This document shows positions 8,817 through 18,900 of a stretch of 64,000 nucleotides of DNA, one piece after another. Source of the stretch: Perlucidibaca piscinae DSM 21586 (GTDB lineage: Bacteria; Pseudomonadota; Gammaproteobacteria; Pseudomonadales; Moraxellaceae); assembly GCF_000420045.1 (NCBI RefSeq), contig NZ_ATUE01000010.1:1-64000 (forward strand). Reading direction: 5' to 3'. Positions within the stretch are counted from its first letter, which is position 1; each line of letters opens with the position of its first letter. The notes under the pieces were generated by a model. That model ran no database searches. It was given only the letters and a program-made list of their open reading frames with translations, and had not been told where the DNA came from. The translations under genes and the position numbers were made by a program.

Positions 8817-9689
8817 TCAGGCTGCGGCGGCGGCGCCGGCAGCGGTCGCGGCTGCCGCTTCCGCCGGGCGCAGTTCGTGCGATGCCAGCGTTCGCACATG
8901 GCCGGCGATCAGGTGCCGGTTGTCATGCTGCCAGGGGTGGAAGTCCGGACGGTAGTAGTCCAGGTACTGCGGAATGATGCGGGTCAGGAAGCCCGGCTTG
9001 ACCAGCATGAATTTCGCGAAGCCCAGCGCGGCGCGCCAGTCGCCGAGCTTGCCATCGTGCTTGAGCAGGCTGTGTTGCATGCGCAGTGTCACCAGCAGGA
9101 AGAAGAAGGTGGCCAGCGCCATCGAGCGTACGCGCAGCCAGTAGTCGCCATCCACCGCTTGGTAGACGTCGAAGGCCACGGCCTTGTGCTCGGTCTCCTC
9201 GACCGCGTGCCAGAGGAACATGTCCGAGTACACCCCGGCGATGTCCGCGATCACCTCCTCGCGCTCCAGCAGCAGATTGGCGAGGATGGCGGTGAAATGC
9301 TCGAAGCCGGCGGTCATCGCCAGCTGTTCGCGCGGTGACCACTTCTTCTTTGCCCAGGCCAGGGCGCCCTTCATGAACTTCAGCTTGTTCTCCAGCGGCA
9401 GCCCGTGCTGGTCGATCAGGGCCTGGTTGAAGGCCTCATGCTCCTTGCCGTGATTGGCTTCCTGGCCGATGAAGGCGCGGATCTGCTCACGCAGCAGCGG
9501 GTCCTGGATCTGCGATTCGAAATGGCGCACGGAGTGGATGAAGAAGCGCTCGCCATCCGGGAAGGTGGTCGACAGCGCATTCAGGAAGTGGGTGATCCAG
9601 GCGTTGTCCTTGTACCAGTAGCGGCGCAAGCCGCTCATGTCGTAGTCCATGCGGCGTACGCGGATGCGCAGGGGAGTCTTGCTGGTCAT
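8817..9689 (-). CDS. PF10118-type predicted metal-dependent hydrolase
   Basis: A 290-residue helical protein. The segments FIGQEANHGKEHEAFNQ (about 74-90) and WHAVEETEHKAVAFDVY (about 158-174) place Glu, His and a second E-x-x-H pair as in ferritin-like diiron proteins. This pattern is the hallmark of the Metal_hydrol family (PF10118), whose reaction is not established. The start at 9689 is used because GAGGA lies just upstream; the 45 residues encoded before it have no family support. The C terminus is an Ala-rich tail. It is divergent from an AraC regulator that probably controls it. Confidence 0.75.
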   Translation of the reverse strand: MTSKTPLRIRVRRMDYDMSGLRRYWYKDNAWITHFLNALSTTFPDGERFFIHSVRHFESQIQDPLLREQIRAFIGQEANHGKEHEAFNQALIDQHGLPLENKLKFMKGALAWAKKKWSPREQLAMTAGFEHFTAILANLLLEREEVIADIAGVYSDMFLWHAVEETEHKAVAFDVYQAVDGDYWLRVRSMALATFFFLLVTLRMQHSLLKHDGKLGDWRAALGFAKFMLVKPGFLTRIIPQYLDYYRPDFHPWQHDNRHLIAGHVRTLASHELRPAEAAAATAAGAAAAA

Positions 9690-9863
9690 GGCCGGGTCCT
9701 CAGTCTGTTCATGGGGTGCGCGTGCGAGCGCGACCGGGTGCAAGGGCAGGGAAGATGCCCATGAGCTGACTGTGACTTGCCAGTCGCCTTGTCTGAAGGG
9801 TAATGTCTGCCGAAAATCGGTCATTGACGGCCACTTCTGGGGTGGTCAGGGCAAGGAGCAGGC

Positions 9864-10883
9864 ATGACTACGGCGCGGCGCGGTGGCGAGGAGACCCTGT
9901 CCGGACATTACCTGGCCATGGCCTGCCGTCATGCCCGTCAGCGCGGCCTGCCGGTGGACGCGGTGCTGGCCGGCACCGGCCTTGACGAGGGTGGACTGGA
10001 GCAGCCCGGTTGCCAGGTGCCGTTGCCGGTCTGTCTGCGCCTGTTTGGCAACCTGCTGTGTCTGGATCGCGATCCCGGCATCGGTCTGGCTCTGGGGCGC
10101 CAGCTCGACATACGCAGCCACGGCTTCCTGGGCTATGCCATCCTCTCCAGCCGCAGCATCGGCGAGGCGCTGGACCTGTGCATACGCTATTTCCGCACCC
10201 GTACCAGCCTGTTCGAGATACGCCTGTTCCGCGAGGACGACATGGCGGTGGTGCAGCTCGACGAACGGGTGCCGCTGGGGCCGCTCGGCCCGGTCCTGCT
10301 CGATGCTCTGATCACCCTGATGGCGATGGGTGGCGCGCAGCTGACCGGTCGCGACTTCCAGGGCGTGGTGCGACTCACCCAGTCACGCCAGCCGCATCAT
10401 GACAACTGGCCCGAGCTGGCGCGTGCAACGCTGCTGTTCGAGGCTGCCTTCAACCAGTTCCGTTTTCCGCGTATCGGTCTGCAGCTGCCGGTCAGCCATC
10501 CTGATCCGCAGCTGCTGCAGATGGCTACTGCGCAATGCGAGGAGGAGCTCAAGCGCCTGCATGACAGCGGCGGCCTGCTTGCCGAGGTGCGTCGTCTGGC
10601 TCGGCAGCATCTGGCCGGAGACGCCTCGCTGGAGCGCATCGCGGCCGATCTCGGGTTGAGCGAGCGCACGCTGCGTCGCCGGCTCGCCGAGCTCGGTACC
10701 AGCTACCAGATGCTGATCGAGCAGCTGCGCCGGGGCCGGGCGGTGGAGTTGCTGCTGCACAGCGCGCTCAGCGTGGAGCAGATCGCGTCCGAGCTGGGCT
10801 ACGAGGATCCGTCCAACTTCGGCCGCGCCTTCCGGCGCTGGACCGGGAAGTCGCCGAGGGCGTACCGGGCGGCGCGGGGGTGA
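9864..10883 (+). CDS. AraC-family transcriptional regulator
   Basis: A 339-residue protein. The N-terminal ligand domain (about 15-190) carries the HGFLGYA motif of the arabinose-binding-like AraC domain (PF12625-type). The C terminus has two helix-turn-helix units (ASLERIAADLGLSERTLRRRLAELG and SVEQIASELGYEDPSNFGRAFRRWTGKSPRAYR). It is divergent from the PF10118 gene (174-bp gap) and convergent with ppk2, 6 bp away. It is the same architectural type as the regulator at 56960-57985. AraC proteins of this kind often sense fatty acids or other lipids. Confidence 0.88.
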   Translation: MTTARRGGEETLSGHYLAMACRHARQRGLPVDAVLAGTGLDEGGLEQPGCQVPLPVCLRLFGNLLCLDRDPGIGLALGRQLDIRSHGFLGYAILSSRSIGEALDLCIRYFRTRTSLFEIRLFREDDMAVVQLDERVPLGPLGPVLLDALITLMAMGGAQLTGRDFQGVVRLTQSRQPHHDNWPELARATLLFEAAFNQFRFPRIGLQLPVSHPDPQLLQMATAQCEEELKRLHDSGGLLAEVRRLARQHLAGDASLERIAADLGLSERTLRRRLAELGTSYQMLIEQLRRGRAVELLLHSALSVEQIASELGYEDPSNFGRAFRRWTGKSPRAYRAARG

Positions 10884-10889
10884 GCGGTC

Positions 10890-11714
10890 TCAGCCCTTCC
10901 GAAGCAGCCTGCGGTATTCCTCGGTGACCTTCTCGTCGAAGGCCGGATAGGCCGGCGCCAGCTGCTCCAGCGCGCTGACCAGCAGCTGGGCGACGGCGCG
11001 CCGGGCCAGGCCCTTGTCGTCGTTGGGAATCAGGTGCCAGGGCGCCTCGACGCAGTGCGTGTCGCGTATGGCTTCCTCCATGGCCTTGAGGTAGCTGCTG
11101 CGCTGCTTGAAGGTGGCGATGTCGGAGGGGTCGAACTTCCAGCGCTTGCGCGGTTCGTCCAGGCGCTTGAGCAGGCGGCTGCGCTGTTCTTCCTCGCTGG
11201 TGTGCAGCCAGACCTTGATGATGCGCGTGCCGCTGTCGCTCAGGTGCTGCTCCCATTCCCGGATCAGGCGCGCACGCGCGCTCCAGAATGCGGTGCTCTT
11301 GGGGGCATCGGGCAGGAAGCGCTCGGCGAGCAGGGCCTCGTAGTGGCTGCGATTGAAGAAGGCAACCTCACCCTTGGCGGGCAGCCGGCGCACGATGCGC
11401 CAGAGAAAGTCGTGCGCGGCCTCTTCCGGTGACGGCTTGCCGAATGACCAGGCATGGAAACCGGCCGGGTCCAGACCCTCGGAGAGTTCGCGGATCAGGC
11501 TGTCCTTGCCGCTGGCATCGAGGCCTTGCAGTATCAGCAGCACGGCATGGCGACGATTGGCCCAGAGCTTGCGCTGGGCTTCCTCCATGGCCAGCAGCAG
11601 GGTCTTGAGCTCACCCAGGCTGACGCGCTCCTCCTCGCTCATGACGGTGGCCAGACTGGTCAGCCGGGGGCGGCCGCCTTTCCAGCGCCAGCGGTTCTCC
11701 GGGGCATCGGGCAT
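10890..11714 (-). CDS. Polyphosphate kinase 2 family protein
   Basis: A 274-residue single-domain PPK2. The Walker A variant GLDASGKDS is at residues 64-72 and the Walker B-region motif FFNRSHYE ends at 126. The RWKFDPSD segment near 190 is also typical. PPK2 enzymes transfer phosphate between polyphosphate and nucleotides (ADP, AMP or GDP); the exact acceptor class is not decided by eye. It is convergent with the AraC gene (6-bp gap). Confidence 0.88.
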   Translation of the reverse strand: MPDAPENRWRWKGGRPRLTSLATVMSEEERVSLGELKTLLLAMEEAQRKLWANRRHAVLLILQGLDASGKDSLIRELSEGLDPAGFHAWSFGKPSPEEAAHDFLWRIVRRLPAKGEVAFFNRSHYEALLAERFLPDAPKSTAFWSARARLIREWEQHLSDSGTRIIKVWLHTSEEEQRSRLLKRLDEPRKRWKFDPSDIATFKQRSSYLKAMEEAIRDTHCVEAPWHLIPNDDKGLARRAVAQLLVSALEQLAPAYPAFDEKVTEEYRRLLRKG

Positions 11715-11867
11715 GGGGCAGGGTCTCCGTGGGGCAGGTCGCAGGGGGGTATCCGGCTACTTTGCCGTGTTCATGGCGGAGCCACAAACATTTCACGCTG
11801 CCGGTGTCGCGGGGGCCGTGCTTTAATCGGCGTTTGGCCGGCGCAAGACAACCACAAGGAGCTGGGT

Positions 11868-12386
11868 GTGACGACAGTGTTCTTTCTGCATGGCATGGAA
11901 AGCGGTCCGGACGGGTTCAAGATCCAGGCCATGCGGCGCACGGTCGAGGCGCTGGGGTTGCGCAGCGAGGCACCGGACTTCCGTTTCAGCCGCGATCCCG
12001 AGGCGCGCGCGGCGCATCTGCTGAGCCTGTTGCCGGTCGGCGAGGCGGTGCTGCTGGTCGGTTCCAGCCTGGGCGGCTTTGTCGCCGCACGCGTTGCCGG
12101 ACAGGCGGAGGCAGCGGGGCGCGAGGTGGCTGGTCTGTTCCTGCTCTGTCCGGCCTTCGATCTGCCGGGCTATCCGCTGGACCGTCCCGGGCAGCCGCTG
12201 CGCGGGGCTGCCGTGGAGTTCGTCCATGGCCGTCATGACGACGTGGTGCCGCTGGACAATTCGCTGCGCGCGGCGGCGGCCTGGCAGGCCGTGGTCACCG
12301 TGGTGGACGACGATCATCCCCTGCATGCCAGCATCGATCTGATCTGCGAGCGTTTGCAGGGATTCGTGCGCAGGCTCACGGCATGA
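11868..12386 (+). CDS. YqiA-like alpha/beta hydrolase
   Basis: A 172-residue small hydrolase. HGMESGPDGFKIQAMRR at the N terminus, the nucleophile elbow GSSLGGF (about 63-69), Asp in HGRHDDVVP and His in DDDHPLH give a complete Ser-Asp-His triad as in YqiA/UPF0227 esterases. The GTG at 11868 is chosen: AAGGAG at 11856-11861 lies 6 bp before it and the protein begins TTVFFLHG. An open frame extends upstream from 11454, but that part runs antisense to ppk2. It is followed by recC after 52 bp. Confidence 0.78.
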   Translation: MTTVFFLHGMESGPDGFKIQAMRRTVEALGLRSEAPDFRFSRDPEARAAHLLSLLPVGEAVLLVGSSLGGFVAARVAGQAEAAGREVAGLFLLCPAFDLPGYPLDRPGQPLRGAAVEFVHGRHDDVVPLDNSLRAAAAWQAVVTVVDDDHPLHASIDLICERLQGFVRRLTA

Positions 12387-12438
12387 GCCTGCCCTCTGCC
12401 AGCCTGTTCGTCATCATCCTGCGGATTCTGCCCTGTTC

Positions 12439-15400
12439 ATGACCGACCACGAGATTCGTCCAGGCTTCATCGTTCTGCACAGCCATCGCCTCGAGCACCT
12501 GCGCGATGTCCTGGTGCACTGGCTGCGCGCCTACCCGCTGGGCCCGCTGGAGAACGAGGTGGTGCTGGTGCAGAGCAATGGCATGGCGCAGTGGCTGAAG
12601 GCCGCGCTGGCCGCCGATGCCGAGCCTGCCCGTGCCGGGCAGCCGGCAGGCCTGGGCATCTGCGCGGCACTGGAGGTGGTGTTTCCGGCGCGCTTCCTGT
12701 GGCGTGCCTACCGTGACGTGCTCGGGCACGAGGCAGTGCCCGCGACCTCGCCGCTGGACAAGCAGCCGCTGCTCTGGCGCCTGCTGCGCGAGCTGCCGGC
12801 CTGGCTGGACGAGCCCGTGCATGCTCCCTTGCGTCGCTTCCTGCAGGACGATGCGGATGGCCGCAAGGCCTGGCAGCTGGCGCAGCAGATTGCCGACCTG
12901 TTCGACCAGTACCAGGTCTACCGGCCGGACTGGCTGGCCGACTGGGCGGCTGGCGATGACCGTCTGCGTGGTGATCCGGCGCGTGCGGTCAGCGAGCCGC
13001 AGCCGGTACCCGGACGCGAGCGCTGGCAACCGGCGCTGTGGCGCGCGCTGCTCGACAGCCTGGCCCGTGACGGTCTCGCGACCGATGGTCACCGGGCAGC
13101 CTTGCACCAGCAGTTCCTGGCCGCGCTGGCGGCTGCCGACCGGCGACCCCGGCAGCTGCCCCGGCGCGTGATCGTCTGGGGTTTGTCGGCGCTGCCGCGT
13201 CATGTGCTGGAGGCCCTGGCCGCACTGGGTCGGCACTGCCAGGTCATCGTCGCCATGGTCAATCCCTGCCAGTTCTACTGGACCGATCTGCTGCAGCCCC
13301 GGCCACGCCGGCACGCTCTCAGGCCCGGTCTGCCGCCGGTACTGGCCGAGCACAGTCTGCGTGATCACGCCAATCCGCTGCTGCTGGCCTGGGGCCAGCA
13401 AGGTCGTGACACGCTGGCCATGCTGGCCGACTACGATGATGCCGACAGCTACCGGGCGCGTTTTCAGGGCCTGGGCCAGCGCATCGACCTGTTCGACGCC
13501 GAGCCTGCCGACACGCTGCTGACCCAGCTCCAGGCCGCCGTGCGCGAGCTGCAGCCGCTGCCATCCACGCCGGCCGGACGTCTTCCGGTGGCGGCCGGTG
13601 ATGACAGCCTGCATTGCCATGTCGCGCACAGCCGCCTGCGCGAAGTCGAGGCCCTGCATGACTACCTGCTGCGGCGTTTCGATGCCGCCCGCGAGGCCGG
13701 CCAGCCCCTGCACCCGCAGGACGTGGCGGTGATGGTGCCGGACATCCGCGATTACGCGCCGCTGGTGCAGGCCGTGTTCGGTGCCGACCCGGACACGCGC
13801 CTGCCGTTCGCCCTGCTGGACAGGCCGGTCAGCGATCAGGCGCCGATGCTGCGTGCGCTGACCTGGCTGCTGGGTCTGCCTGATGCACGCTGCACCCTGC
13901 TCGAGCTCTGGGCGGTGCTCGATGTGCCTGCCATTCATGCCCGCTTCGGTCTGGCTGCCAGCGATCTGCCACTGCTGCGGCGCTGGTTCGAGCAGGCCGG
14001 TGCGCGCTGGGGGCTGGATCCGGCACATCGCCGGGCCTGGGGCATGCGCGAGTCGCTGACCGCGAACACCTGGGCCTTCGCGCTCGATCGTCTGCTGCTG
14101 GGCTATGCCGCCGGGGATGCCGACGCGTTTTCCGGTGTCTGGCCGGAGGCGGATTTCTCGCCGCTGGATGCCGCCTTGCTGGGACCGATGGCGCAGTTTC
14201 TGCAAAAGCTCAGCGACATGGCCGCGCAGCTGCAGGCGGAGCGCCCGGTGGCGGAATGGGCGGTGATCTTCCGCGCGTTGCTGGACGATTTCCTCGCCCC
14301 GGACACGCCCGAGGATCTGCGTCTCCTGGCGCGTCTGCAGGAAGAGCTGGCGAACTGGCAGACGCTGGCCGGTGCGGAGTTGCGGCTGTCGCGCAGCGTG
14401 GCGGTCGACGCCTGGCTGGAACGGCTGGAGGAGGGCGGCATGAGCCAGCGCTTCCTCACCGGCTGCATTCATGTGGCTACCCTGATGCCGATGCGGGCCA
14501 TCCCGTTCCGTGTCGTCTGTCTGCTCGGGCTCAATGATGGCGAGTTTCCGCGTCAGCGGCCGCCGGTCGATTTCGACCTGATGGCGCTGGCGCCACGGGC
14601 CGGTGACCGTTCCCGACGCCAGGATGACCGCTACCTGTTCCTCGAGGCCCTGCTGTCGGCACGTGACCATGTCCTGCTGAGCTGGGTCGGCCGCAGCGCG
14701 CGCAACAACCAGGAGCAGCCCCCCTCGCTGCTGGTCGGGCAGTGGCGTGACTACGTGCTGCAGGCCTGGCGCTGCGCCGATACTGATCCTGACGATGACA
14801 GCCCCGCTGCGCAGAAACGGCTCTGGCAGCAGCTGCATACCGAGCTGCCCCTGCAGCCCTTCAGTGCGCGTTATTTCCTGCCCGGCACGTCACTGCAGAC
14901 CTTTTCCCGCAGCTGGCGCGACGCACTCGACCCGCTGCCTGCCGAGGTGCCGGCGGTGTCCGAGCGGCGTCTGCCCGAGATGCCGGTGACCGCCCCGGAG
15001 CTGTTGCGCTGGTGGCGCGATCCGGTGGCCAGCTTCTGGCATCACCGGCTTGATGTGCGCTGGCCCCGTGCCGATGAGCAGGCGCCCGAGCACGAGCCCT
15101 TCGTGCTTGACGGGCTGCCTCGCTACAGCATCCAGGACGAGTTGCTGCAGGCCTTGCTGCTGCCGGATCCCGAGCCGGTCTGGCAGCAGATCCTGCAACG
15201 TCGCGCCGGCAGCGGGCAATGGCCGCTGAGCGGTTTCGGCGAGCTGGCCAGCCAGGCGCTGGATGAGCAGGCAGCACGGCTCTGGCAGGCGGCCGAGACA
15301 CTGCGCCAGTCCGAGCCGGTGGTGCAGCGCACCCGCCAGGTGACGCTTGCGGTCGCTGACTGCCCGGTGACCATTGAGCTTCCGCCGCCGCTGATCCGGC

Positions 15401-15942
15401 GCGGGCCGGATGGCGAGCTGACGCTGTGGGGCCTGACCGGCTCGCGCGTGCATGACAGCAAGGGCGGGGTGACGAAGTTTGCCGCGCTGATGCCGTTCTG
15501 GCTGGACCAGGTGTTGCTGGCGCAGAGCGGCCAGTCGCTGCCCTGTGCCGTGCTCAGCGGCAGCGGCCTGCTGCGCTGGCCAGCATTGCCGTCGCCGCTG
15601 GCCAACCAGTGGTGCCGGGACTTCGTGGCGGCCTGGCTGGCCGGGCAGGCCGAGCCGCTGCCCTTGCCGCGCGATGCCGCCTTGGCCTTTGCCCGCAAGG
15701 CCATGCCTTCGGCCCGGTCACGCGGCGAGGCAGCCGTTGATGTCGAAAAGGCCATGGCTGCTGCCGCCACCGTCTATGACGGCGAGGACCGCGCAGCGCG
15801 GCCGCCGGCGCCTCCGATGATCTGGGCCTATCCCGATTTTGCCGCCGTGTCGGCCTGCGGACGCTTCCAGCAGGTCGCCGAGCAGCTGTATCTGCCCATG
15901 GTGAACTGGATCCTGTCTGCGCAGGGAGACAGCGATGACTGA
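12439..15942 (+). CDS. recC: Exodeoxyribonuclease V subunit gamma
   Basis: A 1167-residue RecC, of usual length. It starts FIVLHSHRLEHLRDVLVHWLR and has LVQSNGMAQWLK near residue 45, the inactivated helicase Walker region characteristic of RecC. The segment PFRVVCLLGLNDGEFPRQ near 690 is a conserved signature. RecC splits the duplex, recognises Chi and holds RecB and RecD together at double-strand ends. It overlaps recB by 8 bp, so the three genes recC-recB-recD are translationally coupled. No ptrA lies between recC and recB, unlike in E. coli. Confidence 0.95.
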   Translation: MTDHEIRPGFIVLHSHRLEHLRDVLVHWLRAYPLGPLENEVVLVQSNGMAQWLKAALAADAEPARAGQPAGLGICAALEVVFPARFLWRAYRDVLGHEAVPATSPLDKQPLLWRLLRELPAWLDEPVHAPLRRFLQDDADGRKAWQLAQQIADLFDQYQVYRPDWLADWAAGDDRLRGDPARAVSEPQPVPGRERWQPALWRALLDSLARDGLATDGHRAALHQQFLAALAAADRRPRQLPRRVIVWGLSALPRHVLEALAALGRHCQVIVAMVNPCQFYWTDLLQPRPRRHALRPGLPPVLAEHSLRDHANPLLLAWGQQGRDTLAMLADYDDADSYRARFQGLGQRIDLFDAEPADTLLTQLQAAVRELQPLPSTPAGRLPVAAGDDSLHCHVAHSRLREVEALHDYLLRRFDAAREAGQPLHPQDVAVMVPDIRDYAPLVQAVFGADPDTRLPFALLDRPVSDQAPMLRALTWLLGLPDARCTLLELWAVLDVPAIHARFGLAASDLPLLRRWFEQAGARWGLDPAHRRAWGMRESLTANTWAFALDRLLLGYAAGDADAFSGVWPEADFSPLDAALLGPMAQFLQKLSDMAAQLQAERPVAEWAVIFRALLDDFLAPDTPEDLRLLARLQEELANWQTLAGAELRLSRSVAVDAWLERLEEGGMSQRFLTGCIHVATLMPMRAIPFRVVCLLGLNDGEFPRQRPPVDFDLMALAPRAGDRSRRQDDRYLFLEALLSARDHVLLSWVGRSARNNQEQPPSLLVGQWRDYVLQAWRCADTDPDDDSPAAQKRLWQQLHTELPLQPFSARYFLPGTSLQTFSRSWRDALDPLPAEVPAVSERRLPEMPVTAPELLRWWRDPVASFWHHRLDVRWPRADEQAPEHEPFVLDGLPRYSIQDELLQALLLPDPEPVWQQILQRRAGSGQWPLSGFGELASQALDEQAARLWQAAETLRQSEPVVQRTRQVTLAVADCPVTIELPPPLIRRGPDGELTLWGLTGSRVHDSKGGVTKFAALMPFWLDQVLLAQSGQSLPCAVLSGSGLLRWPALPSPLANQWCRDFVAAWLAGQAEPLPLPRDAALAFARKAMPSARSRGEAAVDVEKAMAAAATVYDGEDRAARPPAPPMIWAYPDFAAVSACGRFQQVAEQLYLPMVNWILSAQGDSDD

Positions 15943-18900
15943 GTTCGTGCAGCAGACCCTGCAGCCGCTGAGCTTTCCCTTGCACGGGCTGCGCCTGGTC
16001 GAGGCCAGTGCCGGCACCGGCAAGACCTGGACCATCGCCGCCCTGTATGTGCGGCTGGTGCTGGGGCATGCGCCCCGGGGCGAGCACGGCGAGCCGGCCC
16101 GGCTGCCGCCCGAGATTCTCGTGCTGACCTTCACCGAGGCCGCTGCCCTCGAGTTGCGCGACCGCATCCGGGCGCGTCTGGTCGAGGCCGCGCTGGCATT
16201 CCGGCGCGGCAGCAGCGAGGAGCGCTTCCTGCACGATCTGATGCAGGATTATCCGGAGACCGCGCTGCGCGAGCAGGCCGCGCTGGTGCTTGAGCGCAGC
16301 GCCGACTGGCTCGACGAGGCTGCCATCAGCACCATCCACGCCTGGTGCCTGCGCGTGCTGCAGCAGCATGCCTTCGACAGTGGCAGCCTGTTCCGGCTGA
16401 TCCTGCTGCAGGATCTCGGCGTCTGTCGCGAGCAGGCGGTGCAGGATGCCTGGCGCCAGCTCTTCTACGGCCTTGAGCGCGAGCGCGCGGCCGTGGTGGC
16501 GCGTCTGCTGGGCAGTCCGGAGGCACTGGCGCAGCGTCTGCGCCCGCTGCTCGACAATGCCGATGCCGCGCTGACCCTGGCCGGTGTGCCGGCAAGCGCC
16601 GAGGTTGATCTGGCCTGGCAGCACTGGCAGACCCGGGACAGGCGGCGTCGCCAGGCCCTGCAGGAACTCAGGCAGACCTGGGTGACGGCGCGGGAGGCGG
16701 TGCTCGCCAGTCTGCAGGCGGCCGATGACGGCAGCTGGCTGAATCGCAAGAGTTTTCCGGCCGGGCTGGCGCCACGGCTGGATGCCGCCATGGCCGCCTG
16801 GAATGACGAGGAGGCAGTGCCGGAGGCGGTACTCAAGTATCTGCCGGAGCGACTGCAGAAGGCGGCACGCAAGGGTCAGCCGGTGCCCGAGCATCCCTGG
16901 CTGGCGCGTCTGGCGGATTGCCAGCAGCTGGCCGATGACCTCAGGGATGGCGAGCATGACCTGCTGGCAAGCCTGCTGCTGGTGCTGCGTGACACGGTCG
17001 CCAGCCAGCTGCAGCGGCAGTTGCAGCGGTTGTCGGCGATGGGCTTTGATGACCTGCTCAGGCGAGTCGAGCGGGCACTGCATCAGCCCGGCGGTGAACG
17101 CCTGGCGGAGACGCTGCGGCGACGCTATCCGGTGGCCCTGATCGACGAGTTCCAGGACACTGACACCCTGCAGTTCCGCATCTTCCAGCGCCTGTATGGC
17201 GACGCCGGACAGCCCGCCGCCGCGGCGCGCTGCCTGCTGCTGATCGGTGATCCCAAGCAGGCCATCTACAGCTTTCGCGGTGCGGATCTGCCGACCTATT
17301 GGCAGGCCAAGGCGCTGGCAAGCACGCCGCATTTTGCCCTCGGCCGCAATTTCCGCTCGACGGAACCGCTGGTGGATGCCGTCAATGCCTTCTGGGGGCA
17401 TGCCGAGCGCAGCCTGACGGGAGGCAGCTTTGCCCGCGACGGCAGTGCCGAGGGCCTGCGCTATCACCCGGTTGTCCCCAATGGTCGGCACGAACGTCTG
17501 CTGCAGCGCGGCCCGGCGGGCTGGGTCGAGGTGCCTGCCATGCAGCTTGCCTGCGATCCGGATGCCGAGGTGCTGTCAGCCGGCCGTGCCCGTGACGTGC
17601 TGGCCCTGGCCTGTGCCGCGACCATTGCCGGCTGGCTGGCACAGGCGCGTGCCGGTGACCTGGGCTTCAGTGCGGATCCCGGTCCCGACAGCACCGGGCT
17701 GCGCCCCCTGCAGCCGGGTGACATCGCGGTGCTGGTGCGCAGTCGCCACGAGGCTGCCAGCGTGCGTCGCGCCCTGCATGCCCTGGCGCTGCCCAGCGTC
17801 TACGGCTCCGATCGCGACTCGGTCTGGGCCGGTGACGAGGCACTGCAGCTGCAATGCTGGCTGGAAGCGCTGGCCTCGCCCGAGGATGAGCCGCGCCTGC
17901 GTCTGGCGCTGGCGACTCCGGCGCTGGGGCGCAGCTGGCAGGCGCTCGAGCGCTTGCGTCATGACGAGCGTGCCTGGGAAGACGAGGTCTCCGCCTGTCG
18001 CGAGCTGCAGCAGGTCTGGCGCCAGCAGGGCGTGCTGGCCGTGTTGCGTGCCTGGCTGTTCCGCCACCAGGTGCCGGCCCGCCTGCTGTCAGCGCAGCAG
18101 GTCGATGGCGAACGCCAGCTCACCAACTTCCTGCATCTGGCCGAGTTGCTGGCACAGGCTGAAACGCAGGTGCAGGGCGAGCAGGGTCTGGTGCGGCATG
18201 TGCGTAGCTGCCGCGAGGCGGCAGTGCAAGGTGCGCAGGATGACACCGTGCTGCGTCTGGAAAGCGATGCCGAGCGCATACGCATCGTCACCCTGCACCA
18301 GTCCAAGGGCCTGGAATATCCCGTCACCTGTCTGCCTTTCCTGGGCCTGCCCGGCGCATCGGTGCGTGACTGGCTGCGCTATCACGATGCCGATGACCGC
18401 CGCGTGCTGGACCTGCAGCCGCAGGTGAAATCATTGCGGCCGGGCGCCGTCGACGCTGCGGAGCGCCATCAGCGCGAGCAGTTGCAGGAGGACCTGCGCC
18501 TGGCCTATGTCGGCATGACGCGGCCGCAATCACTGCTCTGGCTGGCCCTGCTGCCAGCCGCCGAGGGCACGAGCAAGTCGCAGGTGCTGCAGCGCAGTCC
18601 CTGGGCCTACTGGCTGGCCGGTGCCGCCAGCGTCAAGGCCGAGGAACTGCCCGCTTTGCTGACGGCGCTGCAGGCTGAGGTGCCGGGGCTGGTGTCGGTC
18701 CCCTGGCCTCTGCAGGGTGAGCCGGCGCCGGCCTGGCACGCCGAGGCCGGTCCGGCGCTGCGTCCGGCCAGCCGCTTCGGCGGTCTGTCGGGGCGTGGCT
18801 GGCGCATTGCCAGCTACAGTGCCCTGCGCTTCATGGCGCTGACCGGGCATGGCCATGGTCTGGCCGAGGGCGTTACCGATGTCGCTTCGGTGCAGACCGC

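Noticed and set aside
12376..14838. 820-codon open frame on the minus strand opposite recC
   Set aside because: Antisense shadow of recC in GC-rich DNA; composition is Gln/Arg/Ala-rich with no family match.
15554..17491. 645-codon minus-strand frame opposite recC/recB
   Set aside because: Shadow frame crossing two genuine genes.
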